Assembly (NCBI GenBank): GCA_009746045.1
Contig: RPFO01000412.1
Coordinates: 123,501-187,500 of the forward strand
Source of the DNA: Mesostigma viride
Taxonomy: Eukaryota > Streptophyta > Mesostigmatophyceae > Mesostigmatales > Mesostigmataceae
DNA: 64,000 nt
Reading direction: 5' to 3'
Below are positions 11,850 to 23,100 of this stretch, in pieces. The stretch's first letter is position 1, and every line of letters begins with the position of its first letter. A program made the translations under genes and the position numbers. The notes under the pieces are model-generated. The model was not told the DNA's origin, did not search any database, and saw only the letters and a list, made by a program, of their open reading frames with translations.

Positions 11850-12115
11850 CTAAATTCAGGACCTGTCGGAGCATCCTGTTCACTGTGCCGTTCAGCTGGC
11901 GGTGACCAGCTGCCCCGCGGTGAGCGTCCAGGCCTCGGCGCCGTATGTGAGCACCGTGAGGACCAAGACCTTGAAGAGCACGCACTTGCAGTCCTCGCCG
12001 AGGTCCTTTATTCGAGTGCCAGTAGGTTTTGAGCGAGTGGAGCCTGGCCCAGGCCAGGCCAGGCCCGCATGGCAGACAAGGAGACTGAAATGGGCTGCCG
12101 TCGGCGATAAGCATG
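11850..12115 (-). mobile_element. second LINE RT fragment, opposite orientation
   Basis: On the minus strand 'KCVLFKVLVLTVLTYGAEAW' with following 'TLT' is the hallmark stretch near the end of LINE RT domains. It is followed, in another frame, by 'QLNGTVNRMLRQVL', resembling the 'RCLRRILGV' region. It is short, broken and inverted relative to the fragment at 10.7-11.6 kb, so it is a separate insertion or an inverted rearrangement. Confidence 0.65.
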
Positions 12116-12590
12116 CACCTTCCTGAGGGGCATGCTCATGTAATTTATCCCCATGGGCCCCGCGCGGCCCATTCAATGCTAGCAAGCAGGGTAGAAGTCC
12201 GCAGGTGGAGGTTATATTGCCCCTGATTATTCCCACTACACTACCGCCTCATCTGCCATTACAGCTAGAGGACAGCTCAGATGAGGATTATATCCCCCTC
12301 TAGTTGGACTATATTGTCTGAACCGTATAGTCGGACGCACATGAAATACTCCCCCTTAGCTGGGCATAGTGTGAACATCATGAGGGTGCAGGTGCCCTGG
12401 TGCACCTAGAGCAAGTGTCGTTTACATTCCCACCCTTGCAGGAAGTAGCTTAGAATGTATCATAGGCCATATGCCCCTTCTCAAGGGCTATGTGCTACAT
12501 ATACTCCCAACGGAGTTATGTTCAGGTAATTAATTAATAGTCGGACTGTGTGTGGTTGGGGCATGATGCAGACGACATTTGTAACTTTTG

Positions 12591-12685
12591 TGTTATTATT
12601 TTCTAATGAGATTAGCATAGTGACTCCGTGGCATGCCCGTGCGCATGACGTGCACGCAAGTACTTACTTCCTTACCGGATCACAG
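12591..12685. repeat. interspersed repeat, copy 1
   Basis: It shares 'ttctaatgagattagcatag' and 'tccgtggcatgcccgtgc' and the following 'gcatgac...agtacttactt' with 28220-28306. The unit is about 80-90 bp with about 85-90 percent identity by eye. Confidence 0.85.
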
Positions 12686-13323
12686 GTATCAGCTGATGAT
12701 TAAGTTGAACTGGTCTTTTGGAGCATGAGACACTTTATTTTGTGACAATCACACTGCATGCGGCCACTAATTTGGCCTGTTTGCTAGTAGCAACCCAGCC
12801 AACTCATTCAGGCAGCCTTCAGGAGGCTAAATTCTGACTGCGTGCTTCAACGATCGAGGATCACCACTTTTTCTTTGGCCATAAATCCGTGAATATTGCT
12901 AATTTACAATCGCAAAATCATGCCTTGTTTGGTAGACCTGACGGGGGCCATGAGGCACAACAATTACATGCACGGCCACAACGAATACTTCCTTACTAGG
13001 CAACAATCCACGCTCCTGGCCGCCACTACAGCAGTACTTACTAACCCATCTTTGCCGATGGAAAACCGTAGGCCTCCACCACGCAGGGACCAAGCAGTTA
13101 TTTGCGCCCCGTGGAAAACCACAAACGCATCATGCAAGTGAGACAACCAATTCATATGGGCGAGCACAAGCGCGAGAATCGGATCAGTTGCCTAGTTTGC
13201 TCACCGCCTCGTTAATAGTTTGCTTTTTATAAAAATATTCAATAAAGGCGGACCATTGCCGGTTTGCGCTCTTCCAAGTAAACAGCTGGGCTCCAGCGTA
13301 CCCTTGGCATGCATGTTGTGCAC

Positions 13324-13362
13324 CGCTTTTACTTGTTGTTGTTGTTGTTATTGTTGTTGTTG
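13324..13362. repeat. TTG trinucleotide microsatellite
   Basis: About 12 TTG/TTA units lie 180 bp downstream of the GT29-like stop codon. Confidence 0.95.
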
Positions 13363-13515
13363 TCCACGTCCATACCCTGGTTCACGCTCACTGAAGATGC
13401 CCCATCCCGCCGTCACAAAAAAACAGCCACCAATGCAGCAGCCACACAAACACAACCCGCCTCATCCCATTCCCCCCTCAACACGTACATCCACCCTTCA
13501 CTTCCCCCCTCTCAT

Positions 13516-13578
13516 ACGTACAGGCACAACTTGCCGTTGGCCATCACACGTACAGGCACAGCTTGCCGTTGGCCATCG
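13516..13578. repeat. 32-bp duplication across the GT29-like stop codon
   Basis: Two tandem copies, 32 bp apart, carry the last codons ('MANGKLCLYV') on the minus strand. The junction between them creates the TGA at 13544-13546; the downstream copy is now 3' UTR. Two nearly adjacent differences separate the copies, so the event is recent. Confidence 0.9.
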
Positions 13579-16500
13579 CAACCTTGTACGCAAACCACTC
13601 CAACCCCGCGACGTGCTTCGGGTTCATGTCCCCCGCCGCGTCGCGCTTGGCCGCGCTCACGCCCTCAAAGTAATGCGCGGCGCCGTCCGGCGTGAAACCG
13701 TACAAATCCACGTGCGAGCACAGGCCCGAGTGGATGATCGCGTACACCATGACAAAGCCGATCGACGGCCTCAGGTCGCGCTTCGTGATGCCCAATGCCC
13801 CTTTGACGATCGCGTGCTCTCGCAGCGAGTGGTACAGGCGCTCCGCCTTGCCCCGCGCGTCCCTGGAGATCGCGAAGTACTTCAAGTACGGCCGGTTGTT
13901 GTGGACCGTGATCGACTGCGAAATGATCCGCGACGTCGCATGCCCCTTGGGCACGGGGATCCCCATGAGCCCGTGCGATAGATAGAACCGCTCGGGCACG
14001 ATCGAGCTGGCGCCCCATGTGTCGCTGCCCATGACGCTCCCCCCCACCACACGCACGCTGGCCCCGGGTCGACTCAACGACCCCTCCGCTTGCCCCGCGA
14101 GCGCCGCGATCTCGTTCGCGCCCTCGGGCGCGTCCCACGCGGGCATGGGCACCTCCCGAAGGATTGACACGCTCGTCTTGCTGCCCACGTGCGCCTCCTT
14201 GCCCTTGATTGGCGCGCCGCCGAACCGGATCACCGAATCGTGCGCGTCGATTGCAGGGCCGTACTTACGATCCAAGAGATTTGGGCCCAGGCCCACAATC
14301 GCGCAACGGCCCAGCATGTGGCGGTGGAGGTGTATCCCGGCCTCCCGCGCATAGTCGGAGCAAGCGATCCCACTCGCCTCGCAGCTGCTCTCCTCCCCGT
14401 CCCGCAGGCTCTCCAGCACGTGGCTCACCGCCTTGAGCAGCGCCGCGCCCGCAGGGTTGCGCCACTGGCTCCCATGCTCCAGCAACGAGCCCAGCGCGGT
14501 GCCCACGTAGTCGGGCAGCAAGGGGCCCTCCGCAGGGCGCCCACTCCGCCCCGTGAGACCCCGGAAGAAATTGAACAGGCCAGAGCCCCCCGTGTCAGCA
14601 GCAGGATTAGCCGGCGGGGTCACACCCGGTTTCCCAGCCACGCCCGCCGATTTTAACCCAGGCTTCCCCCCCGTCTTCCCTGGAGGCTTGCCCAGCGGCT
14701 TGGCGGGGGCGCCCACGTTCCCGCTCCAGGGACCCAGGCGGGGCAACTTGCCCGCCTTCTTGTCGACAACGACCGGTGGCACGGGTGCGGCCGCCGCGAG
14801 GGTCGTCGCTTTCCCATGCACGGTGCTTTTCAAGTGAGCGGCTGGGCCTTTGCTCCCTGTGCCCTTGTGCTCCAGTCCTGCGTGCCCTGTGCCAGGCTTA
14901 TTCTCTGTGCCCTTGCCCCCAGTGCCCTTGTGCGCTGCGCCCGACGGACCTCCCCCCGCATGGCCCGCCCCAGCCTTGCCGCCCCCCTTCCCCTTGCTCT
15001 GCGAGGCGGCGGCGTCTCCGTTGCCTTTGCCATGGCCCCCGTGGCCGTGGCTCGAGGACAAGAGCATTCGGTGCCGCCGCACGTCACTGCTGTCCGCGAC
15101 GCCCACAGCGCCCCCTCCGCCCATCCCCATCGGCATGTCATCCTCCTCGCCACCCCGACTACTCCCCGCTCCCGAGTTGCTTCTCATCCCCGAGCCGTTG
15201 TCGTGAAAGAACCCATCCCCTGCATCCGTCGCGCCAACAAGGGAACGCTGCCCTTGCGATGCCGACGACATGATCCCACCGCCACCAGCCCCCATGGATG
15301 CTTGCATGGAGGCCCCTCCACCGCCGACCATCCCACCCGCGGCGCCACCAGTATACATCACCAGCGAGGCATCATCCCCGCCCGTCCCCATGCCACCATC
15401 ACCGTCGTCCGGGCCTATCAAAACCTCGCCAGGTGCCGCCCTTGCAGCCCCGCCCCCAGAACTAACCCGCGGAAGCACGTCGAACCCCGATGACAAATCC
15501 TGAAACGCGGCCACGATCGACGACCGGGCATGGCCGATCACGCCCACATCCCCTTCCCCCCTGCTGCCACCACCGCCACCCTTGCCTTGCGATTGCGGCC
15601 CAGCCTGGCTGAGACCCCCCGCGGTCCCTGCAATCGATGAGCCACCGCCGCCACCGCCACCTCCCAAGTCACCGCCGGCTTCCCCAACTCCCCCCCCCGA
15701 GCTCCCACTGGCCGCACGAACGCTGCTGGACGCATCCTCGACGTTCAAGTCCTTCCCACTGGTGTCCAGGCCGGCCGACTTGCCCTCATACCCCGTCCCT
15801 GGCCCCACCCGCGTCCACCCATCCTCGTCCTTGAGAGGAGTCGTGACCACCACGCTCGCACGCCCAGTCCCAGAAGCACCCAAGACCCCCGCACCCGAGA
15901 GACCAGAGAGACTGGCACCCGGCACTGCATTACCACCCCCCGGCAGGGCCAGACCACCTCCAGGCACTAGGTCGCCCCCAGTGGCAGCACCACCACCAGC
16001 AGGAGTGACGGAGCCAGCGGCAACACCAGGCCCAAACCCCGCCATCCCGAGCCTCATGGCCGGATCCACATGCCCTGACGGCTTGGGCGCGGCCACACGC
16101 TCGAAATGGACGTCCACCGCCTTGCCCAGCTGGGGCTTGAGCTCGCCGCTGGCCACCCCAGGGACGGAGACCAGGGCGTCCACGCTCTTGGCCTCGTGGA
16201 GCAGGCGGAGCCAGTCCGCGCGGTCCCACGATTTCCTGAAGAACCCCAGGCGCTTGAACACGTCCAGATTCTGCTGGCCGTCGGCACAGATGGGTGGGGT
16301 GTACCCTGGCGGCTCGTAGTCCGCGTAATGCCCCCCTGGGAGGGTCTGGAAAACGGGGAGGTTGCGGCTCGAAAACGTCGACTTGCTGAAGCCCCGCACC
16401 TGGCCCGCCTTGAGCGGCTCCATCATCGCATCGGCTAGCAGAGACTCAAGCCCATCGGCCGCCACCTCATCGTCGTCCACCTCGTCCTCGCTAAGCTGCG

Positions 16501-18839
16501 CATCCTCGTCGTCCTCCTCCTCGCTGCTCAACCCGGACAAGAGCTCCGCACGGCGCCGCCTCTCCCTGGCCTCCGCGGCCTCCTCCTCCTCCTTGCGTTT
16601 CCGCGCCGCCTCGGCCTCCTCTGCGGCCCTCTTGGCCGCAGCCTCGGCTTCTGCCTTGGCCTTGAGGGCCAGCTGGTGCTGGATCTCTTGCTGACGTCGA
16701 CGTTCCTTGCGCTCGGCTTCCATGCGCTTTGCCTCGGCTTGGTCTAGCGCCAGCTGGCGCGCGCGCGCTGCCTCGGGGTCCACGCCGCTGCTGGCGCCCC
16801 CTGGGGAGGCCAAGAGATGGGAGAGTCATCAAATGGGAGAATCACTGAATGGGTGAATCATCAATGGGCGGGTCATCAAATGGGACAATCATGGGAGGAG
16901 AAAAAAGGGGAGACGAAATGGGGGACAAAAGGAAAAAGGAAAAAGGAAAAATGGGGGACAAAAGGCAAAAGGCAAAAGGGGGGACAAAAGGCAAAAGGCA
17001 AAATGGGGGACAAAAGGCAAAAGGCAAAAGGAAAAAGGCAAAATGGGGGACAAAAGGCAAAAGGCAAAAGGGGGGACAAAAGGCAAAAGGCAAAAGGCAA
17101 AATGGGGGACAAAAGGCAAAAGGCAAAATGGGGGACAAAAGGCAAAAGGCAAAAGGAAAAGGGCAAAGTGGGGACAAAAGGCAAAAGGCAAAATGGGGGA
17201 CAAAAGGCAAAAGGAAAAAGGCAAAGTGGGGGACAAAAGGCAAAAGGCAAAAGGCAAAATGGGGGACAAAAGGAAAAAGGCAAAATGGGGGACAAAAGGC
17301 AAAAGGCAAAATGGGAGACAAAAGGATGGGCCACGAGGTCAAGAACAATGAACTGCGCAAGGAAGAAAAGCTGGCCGGCACCCCCTGTGGAGGCATCGGG
17401 GAGAGGAGCCCAGAGGAGCCGGGGGCAGGGAAGGGGAGGTCCAGCTTGTACTGGGAGCACAAAACAAGGAACTGGACAAGCACAGCGAGCTGGCCAACGT
17501 CCCTCGCCCCCCACCCCCCATCCCCGGGCCAATGGAACCCTCTGTGTGGAGGCCAAGGGAGGGGAGAATCATGGCCTGGTGGCAAAGAAAGGGGACGACA
17601 GTGGCCCTGATGGTGTTTGACGTGCGGTAACCTGAGACGGTAAGTCAAGTGCAATCGCTCTGACCGCCGCCGCGCTGCAATAGTTCTGACCATCCTAACC
17701 ACAGGGCTGCTCGCCCCTAAAGAGGAGAGAAGGGGGTTCAAGGACAGTGACATAGTCCTCATGCCCACCAAGTGATTGTCCCATGTCGTCAAGAATTGGG
17801 CGGCAGGCATGCCCCTTGCTGTCCATGTGTGGTAGACACATCCGTCACCAGTGACACCAACAACATTGGACAGCCAAATCCCTCACCACTGGCAAAATCA
17901 CAGGCAACACGCGCTTGCACACGGTATTGGCAGCCAGCCCCTCACCGTCGCCATGGCGCGCTAGTCATGGACGTAAACGGTGACAGCGAGCAGGAGAAAG
18001 AGCAGCATTAGAAGGAGAAAAGCAGCGATAGAAGAGCCCCTCACCGTTGGCAAGGCGCGGGTCGTCGAGAGGGACAAGCACCCGCCGCGGTCTTGTGGAC
18101 TCGGGTCTTCGGCCAATCGCCTGCATGTGGTTAAGGGGGGCGGGGGGGGGGCGCAGGATGGGGTTAAGCAACAGTTTCGCAATCCAAGGGGGTTGCCCTG
18201 CGAGGCCGTAGAGGGTCAGGGAAGATATGTGTGCCTGGTGGAGCGCAAGTGCATGTACTCATGCATGTGCATATGTGATGGCGAAAGTGCACGAGCGCTT
18301 GCATTCATGCATAAGAACCGGTCACCAGAGCTGTATAGCAACTTTCAGTATGATGATAGCAATGGACATATATGCATGAATATGGACTTGGAACAGGGGC
18401 CTGGGGAGGTGGAGGAGAGGGAAAGGAACAGAGACGGATGGATGAATTACTGGATGGGTAATTGCATGGACTGCAGATAGGTGCACAGGCAGGCAGAGGG
18501 TCCGAGAAAGTAGGAATCTAGCCATTGCAGGAGGCTCTGCAAATGGTAGCATAGATTGTTGCCAAGGAAGTAAGCCAGAACTTAAACTCTCTATTGTAGA
18601 AATGCAACACAACCGCTCACCGCGAAGATGACGATAAAGGCAATGACGCCAATTGCCATCCGCCGGAAAAAGACCGCATTGAACAATGGCTTGCGAGTAG
18701 AGTGCGCGGGCATGACCCGAAGATCTTCCTCAAAAGGAGGATCGTCATCGCTGCTGTCTTTCCGTTCCCTGGATCCAAAATTGATAGGCACGCTGAAGTC
18801 CTCAATAGAAAACTTGCCACCAAATACCCTGGCGTCCAT
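13544..18839 (-). CDS. GT29 sialyltransferase-like type II membrane protein
   Basis: GT29 enzymes transfer sugars from CMP-activated donors in the Golgi lumen; the donor in algae is uncertain. Exons: 18839-18621, 18120-18045, 16800-13544; phases agree, giving 1183 aa. Residues 1-60 are hydrophilic and end in RR. Residues 61-75 ('MAIGVIAFIVIFA' and on) form a signal anchor. Then come an Ala/Glu/Arg coiled-coil-like stretch (about 105-190), an acidic cluster, an unassigned block with 'RGFSKSTFSSRNLPVF', and about 450 residues of Gly/Ser/Lys/Ala low complexity. The C-terminus has the L-motif ('RCAIVGLGPNLLDRKYG', 'DAHDSVIRF', 'VGSKTS', about 927-975), the S-motif ('SIGFVMVYAII', 'DLYGF', about 1109-1130), a motif III-like 'HYFEG' and motif VS 'HVAGLE' (H-x4-E). 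Typical enzymes have 300-600 aa, so the stem is very long. An acceptor role is not deducible. Confidence 0.85.
16810..17335. repeat. minisatellite in GT29-like intron 2
   Basis: Degenerate units built on 'caaaaggcaaaatggggga' fill 16900-17335. They are preceded by units built on 'atgggagaatcat' at 16816-16890, next to the exon 3 acceptor. Long open frames across it on both strands are by-products of low complexity. Confidence 0.9.
17838..17970. repeat. donor-edge echoes of GT29-like exon 2
   Basis: The exon 2 end reads on the plus strand 'cctcaccgttggcaaggcgc'. Similar blocks recur inside the intron at 17938-17960 ('cctcaccgtcgccatggcgc') and 17879-17896 ('cctcaccactggcaaaat'), with a weaker one at 17842-17855 ('gtcaccagtgac'). 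Confidence 0.75.
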
Positions 18840-20112
18840 TTTGTACCCTAAGTGGCAGCTACAATACTGGTGCGAAGAGGGGCCATAAGGCAGCTACTAC
18901 GCCGGGAGTCGACGTCCACTGCAAACGTAACGAAAGCTTGACATCCCTACGTCTTTATCCCTGATTCGTAAATGGATTTCTCACCGTGTACTCAGATACC
19001 GCAAAACAGTGCGGAAGCACTTCACCAAAGTGAAGGGCCGCTGCTCATAAACGGAGAATCTCGTAAATTCCATTGCGATTTGCTGATGGTTTCGGGAATG
19101 CAGACCAGGTACCTCAAACTCCGGGTTCTAAGATCCATCTTCCTTCCCGGGCTATGTTTAACATGCCTGAAATGGCAGCTCAAATTACTTTCGAAAAGAT
19201 GTCTCAATTCCCCATCAATTGCTACAGACCTGGAGAAAAGTGGACGCCTTAGCATGCTGCGTAGTTGATGGCTATAAGTACCTTGCAGTAATATTCATAT
19301 TTATCATCCGTCGTGGCTTCGCTCAGCTTGCATTCCTCGGCGATTTATCAGCGATTATGGTGCGACACGGCCATGGCCGTTAATGCTTGGTGCAACAGGG
19401 GTGCACAGTGCACAGCCTAAACCTTTTCCATGGATTCGTCCACCCGGGGGCAGTACGCAAAAGTTGAAGTTTGGCAGCAGAAGGAACTGAAGCTAGCTCT
19501 TTACAAGACGGGTACTGTACAGTAGCCAGAACTGCGGATACTGTACTGTACAGTGTGGTATGGATGGGTTCTGGGTAACGTGAAAGCTGTTCTTGATAGA
19601 GACCCTGAAAATGTGTGGAACCCGTTGACGGAAGCCAGATACCTACAGACTTGACAAGGGGGACGCGAGGTGCAAGTGTTCGTACGGTACAGTACTAATC
19701 AGTAATCTCCCAGGTGCAGCTCGCAGAAAAAACTAAAAATTGGACCAACGTTGACGCTGTCATACTGTACAGTACAGTATGGTGTAAGTGATACACCCTG
19801 GATACACCGCTATAACAGCTCCGAATTATCGAAAAAATGCCTAAATGCCGCACGTGCGCGTGCGTCCGGGTGGATAAACAACTCGACTGCACAAACCTCG
19901 GTAGGAACGCCGAGGCTCGTAAGGAGGTATGCCCGTGGTTTTACAGGCCGCTGCTCGCGCCACTGGGGTATTATTAACCTCGTCGCGTTCGCCCAAGCGG
20001 GGCAAGCAGCTACCTGGTTTTGCCGTTTGAGAAGATCGCATAAACCTGCTTCGAAACGTTTGCGGAGTCACGTAGTTCCTGCATGACATTCTAATTATAT
20101 TACAGGATAGGG
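18840..20112. other. divergent spacer between the GT29-like and GST-like genes
   Basis: No supported gene is seen. Short open frames on both strands near 18970-19270 overlap each other and have no recognisable family. Two self-complementary 'tactgtacagta' tracts occur (19508-19560 and 19757-19785). Both promoters should lie here. Confidence 0.5.
19508..19785. repeat. paired ACTGTACAGT palindromic tracts
   Basis: Self-complementary tracts such as 'tactgtacagta' occur at 19508-19560 and 19757-19785, about 200 bp apart. They could be the ends of a small inverted-repeat element or two unrelated palindromes. No target-site duplication was confirmed. Confidence 0.5.
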
Positions 20113-23100
20113 ATGGCCTTGGCAATGTCTGCACTTCCGGTCCGTGAAAGCAGCTTTTTGGCTTCTCCTGTACTCCCGCGACGCAGCCCCCCCTTGGGAA
20201 ACAATGTCTTGAAACATGGCTCCAAGCCTGTACCCAGGGTTCGCGCTTCAGCGTCTGAAAACAAGAACACGAATTTCCTTACGTTGTTCTGTCCACTGCT
20301 GAAGCTCATCGGCGGCGGCGACGCGGCTAGCCCCCGAAACCGTTTCCAGGAAGTGCTGACGAGTGGCTTGGCTAGCCTTTCTCGGCTCAAGTATGGCGTG
20401 TCGGTGCGCCCCACCCAGGCAGGGGTGCAGTTTGACAAGGACCTTCAGCCTATCCAGCTGTACGAGTTCGAGGCGTGCCCCTTTTGCCGACGAGTGCGAG
20501 AGACGCTCACGGAGCTGGACCTGGTGAGCTTGCCTGGGGTCTATCAAGTAATCCAGTCTGCTTTTGTTGCTCTAGAACCTTACTGAAGGATTAAAATTTA
20601 GGAACCTAGCCCCTTGAGTGGCATCACACCAGCATTTTGAACCCGTCTGTGGCGCAGTGTTCAATAATTGACAAGATTCCATGTTTACATGTTTCTGCAG
20701 AACGCTTATGCCCGCTCGCAACCCTTCCCATCCGAGGCATGCGTATCCTCCTACCCCAGTCTTCACTTTCTTTCCAGTATCCCAATGTCTTGCCAGGATC
20801 TCAGTGTCTTGCCAGCATCTCAGTGCCTTGCCAGCATCTCCATGTCTTGCCAGCATCTCAATGTCTTGCCAGCATCTCAATGTCTTGCCAGCATCTCAAT
20901 GTCTTGCCAGCATCTCAATGTCTTGCCAGCATCTCAATGCCTTGCCAGCATCTCAATGTCTTGCCAGCATCTCAGTGTCTTGCCAGCATCTCAATGTCTT
21001 GCCAGCATCTCAGTGTCTTGCCCGCATCTCAATGTGTTGCCAGTATCTCAATGCCTTGCCAGCATCCCAGTGTCTTGCCAGCATCTCAATGTGTTGCCAG
21101 CATCTCAGTGTCTCGCCAGCATCTCAGTGTCTTGCCAGCATTGCAATGTGTTGCCAGCATCTCAGTGTCTTGCCAGCATCACGATGGAACCCTGCACACG
21201 AATTAGAACCCAACCCAGCCCACATGGATACGGAGGTCACCCACCCACCCACCCACCCACCCGCCCGCCCGCCCGCCCGCCCGCCCGCCCGCCCGCCCGC
21301 CCGCCCGCCCGCCCGCCCGCCCGCCCGCCCGCCCGCCCGCCCGCCCGCCCGCCCGCCTGCCTGCCCGCCCACCCACCCACCCACCCACCCACCCACCCGC
21401 CCATCCACCTGCCCACCTTCCCAGCTTTTTCTGCCCCTTGATCTAGTAATCTGTCAGGCGTAGTTCAGTCTAGTCGCACAGTTTCGTGGGTTTCTTTACC
21501 AACTGGCTCCATTCAGCTCGTGGGGTGCGTGCATAGCATTTCACCATCGCTTGTCCCCAAGTTTCCCCACGTAACCGATTATCAACATACGCATGAATGT
21601 AGACAAAGTAGTTGAGTAACAAACCACTATATCTGCACTGGTCAGCAGTACGGGCGAAGTACCCGAGTATAAGATAGAGATCGTTTCGGTCAATTTAGGT
21701 TTGTTGGGGGGGGGCGGCGGAGAGGGCGCCCATGTGGATATGACCCCCTGTAGGAGGGGCGTGTCCTACACCCAAGGAAGTGGAGGGGATGGGGGGGATG
21801 GGCGAGCCCAGGCACGGAAATGATCATTCAAAGCATTGTCAGTTACTTCTTTTCCACGCTTTAACCTCACCCTCACACAAAGTGAGGTGGCTCGTGGCTA
21901 GCCAGATGTGGTGGGTGGGTGGGTGGGTGGGTGGGTGGGTGGGTGGGTGGGTGGGTGGGTGGGTGGGTGGGTGGGTGGGTGGGTGGGTGGGTGGGTGGGT
22001 GGGTGGGTGGGTGGGTGGGTGGGTGGGTGGGTGGGTGGGTGGGTGGGTGGGTGGGTGGGTGGGTGGGTGGGTGGGTGCGAGGGAGGGAGGGAGAGGGAGG
22101 GAGAGGGAGGGAGGGAGGGAGGGAGGGAGGGAGGGAGGGGGGGAGGGGGGAGGGAGGGAGGGAGGGAGGGAGGGAGGGAGGGAGGGAGGGAGGGAGGAGG
22201 GAGGGAGGGAGGGAGGGAGGGAGGGAGGGAGGGAGGGAGGGAGGGAGGGAGGGAGGAGGGAGGGAGGGAGGGAGGGAGGGAGGGAGGGATCGGTGAATAT
22301 TTAATCAAGACAAACTGCACGCTTTATTGTACTACTAGATAATTATATTATTTTCCACATAGTGGTATCCTGCCTAAATGTATAGTTCTCCCAGCTTCTT
22401 GAGTTTCCCTTACTCTACGGGTCTCTCCCGTCCTGCACCCGCAGGCCGTGATGCCATATTGTCGCCGCATATCGGTAATGCCTTGTTCCTATCTGCTTCT
22501 TCCTTTCCTGTTGGCTGCTTGTACTTGTGTATTCTGTTATCTGATTCCTGTGGGTAAATCAAATGGGTACATCCCTGCCTGCACCCGCCCCCGCCCCCGC
22601 CCCCGCCCCCGCACCTTGACTGTACTGGCACTTCCACCCACCCATGGCGCACCCACTCTGCGGCTCTGTCCCTGCCTACAAATACCTCTCCCCCGCGCCC
22701 GGCCCCCGGCATCGGACAGGTGGCGGACATCTACCCCTGCCCCAAGGACGCGGTGCGCCATCGTGACATTGTGCTGGCGCGCGGCGGCAAGGCCATGTTC
22801 CCATACATGATCGACCCGAACACCGGCGTCGCCATGTACGAGAGCGCGGACATCGTCAAGTACTTGTACCGCACGTACGGGGGCGGCGAACAGAACCTAC
22901 CGGACGGCTTCCTCACGTCCACGCTCGTCACGGGGTGGTGCGTGTGCTTAGTCTCGTATCTGTCAACAGTTGGTAAAAATGCTTAGCCTTACCCTCGTCA
23001 GGGGGTGGTAAGTTTGCGTATTCTTACACCCGTCACCGGTTGGATGAGTGCAGTCTTACGTCTTTCATGTGGTAGAAAGTGTGCTTCGTCGCATGCACTT

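Larger units (their letters stand above)
10269..13543. other. convergent spacer rich in mobile-element debris
   Basis: This lies between the 3' ends of TRM13 (+) and the GT29-like gene (-). It contains two oppositely oriented LINE reverse-transcriptase fragments (listed separately), an AT-rich 'aattaatt' zone at 11620-11790, stem-loop repeats shared with 27.5-28.3 kb, and about 900 bp (12690-13543) in which I see nothing definite beyond a TTG microsatellite. Confidence 0.7.

Noticed and set aside
16817-17810. Long Lys/Gly-rich and Phe/Pro-rich open frames on both strands
   Set aside because: They are translations of a minisatellite in GT29-like intron 2, open in several frames at once.
18972-19268. 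ORFs on both strands upstream of the GT29-like gene
   Set aside because: They overlap each other, lack recognisable family features and have no echo or splice support.
21780-22342. Gly/Trp/Val- and Pro/Ser-rich open frames
   Set aside because: Pure GGGT/GGGA tetranucleotide arrays in an intron; not a protein.
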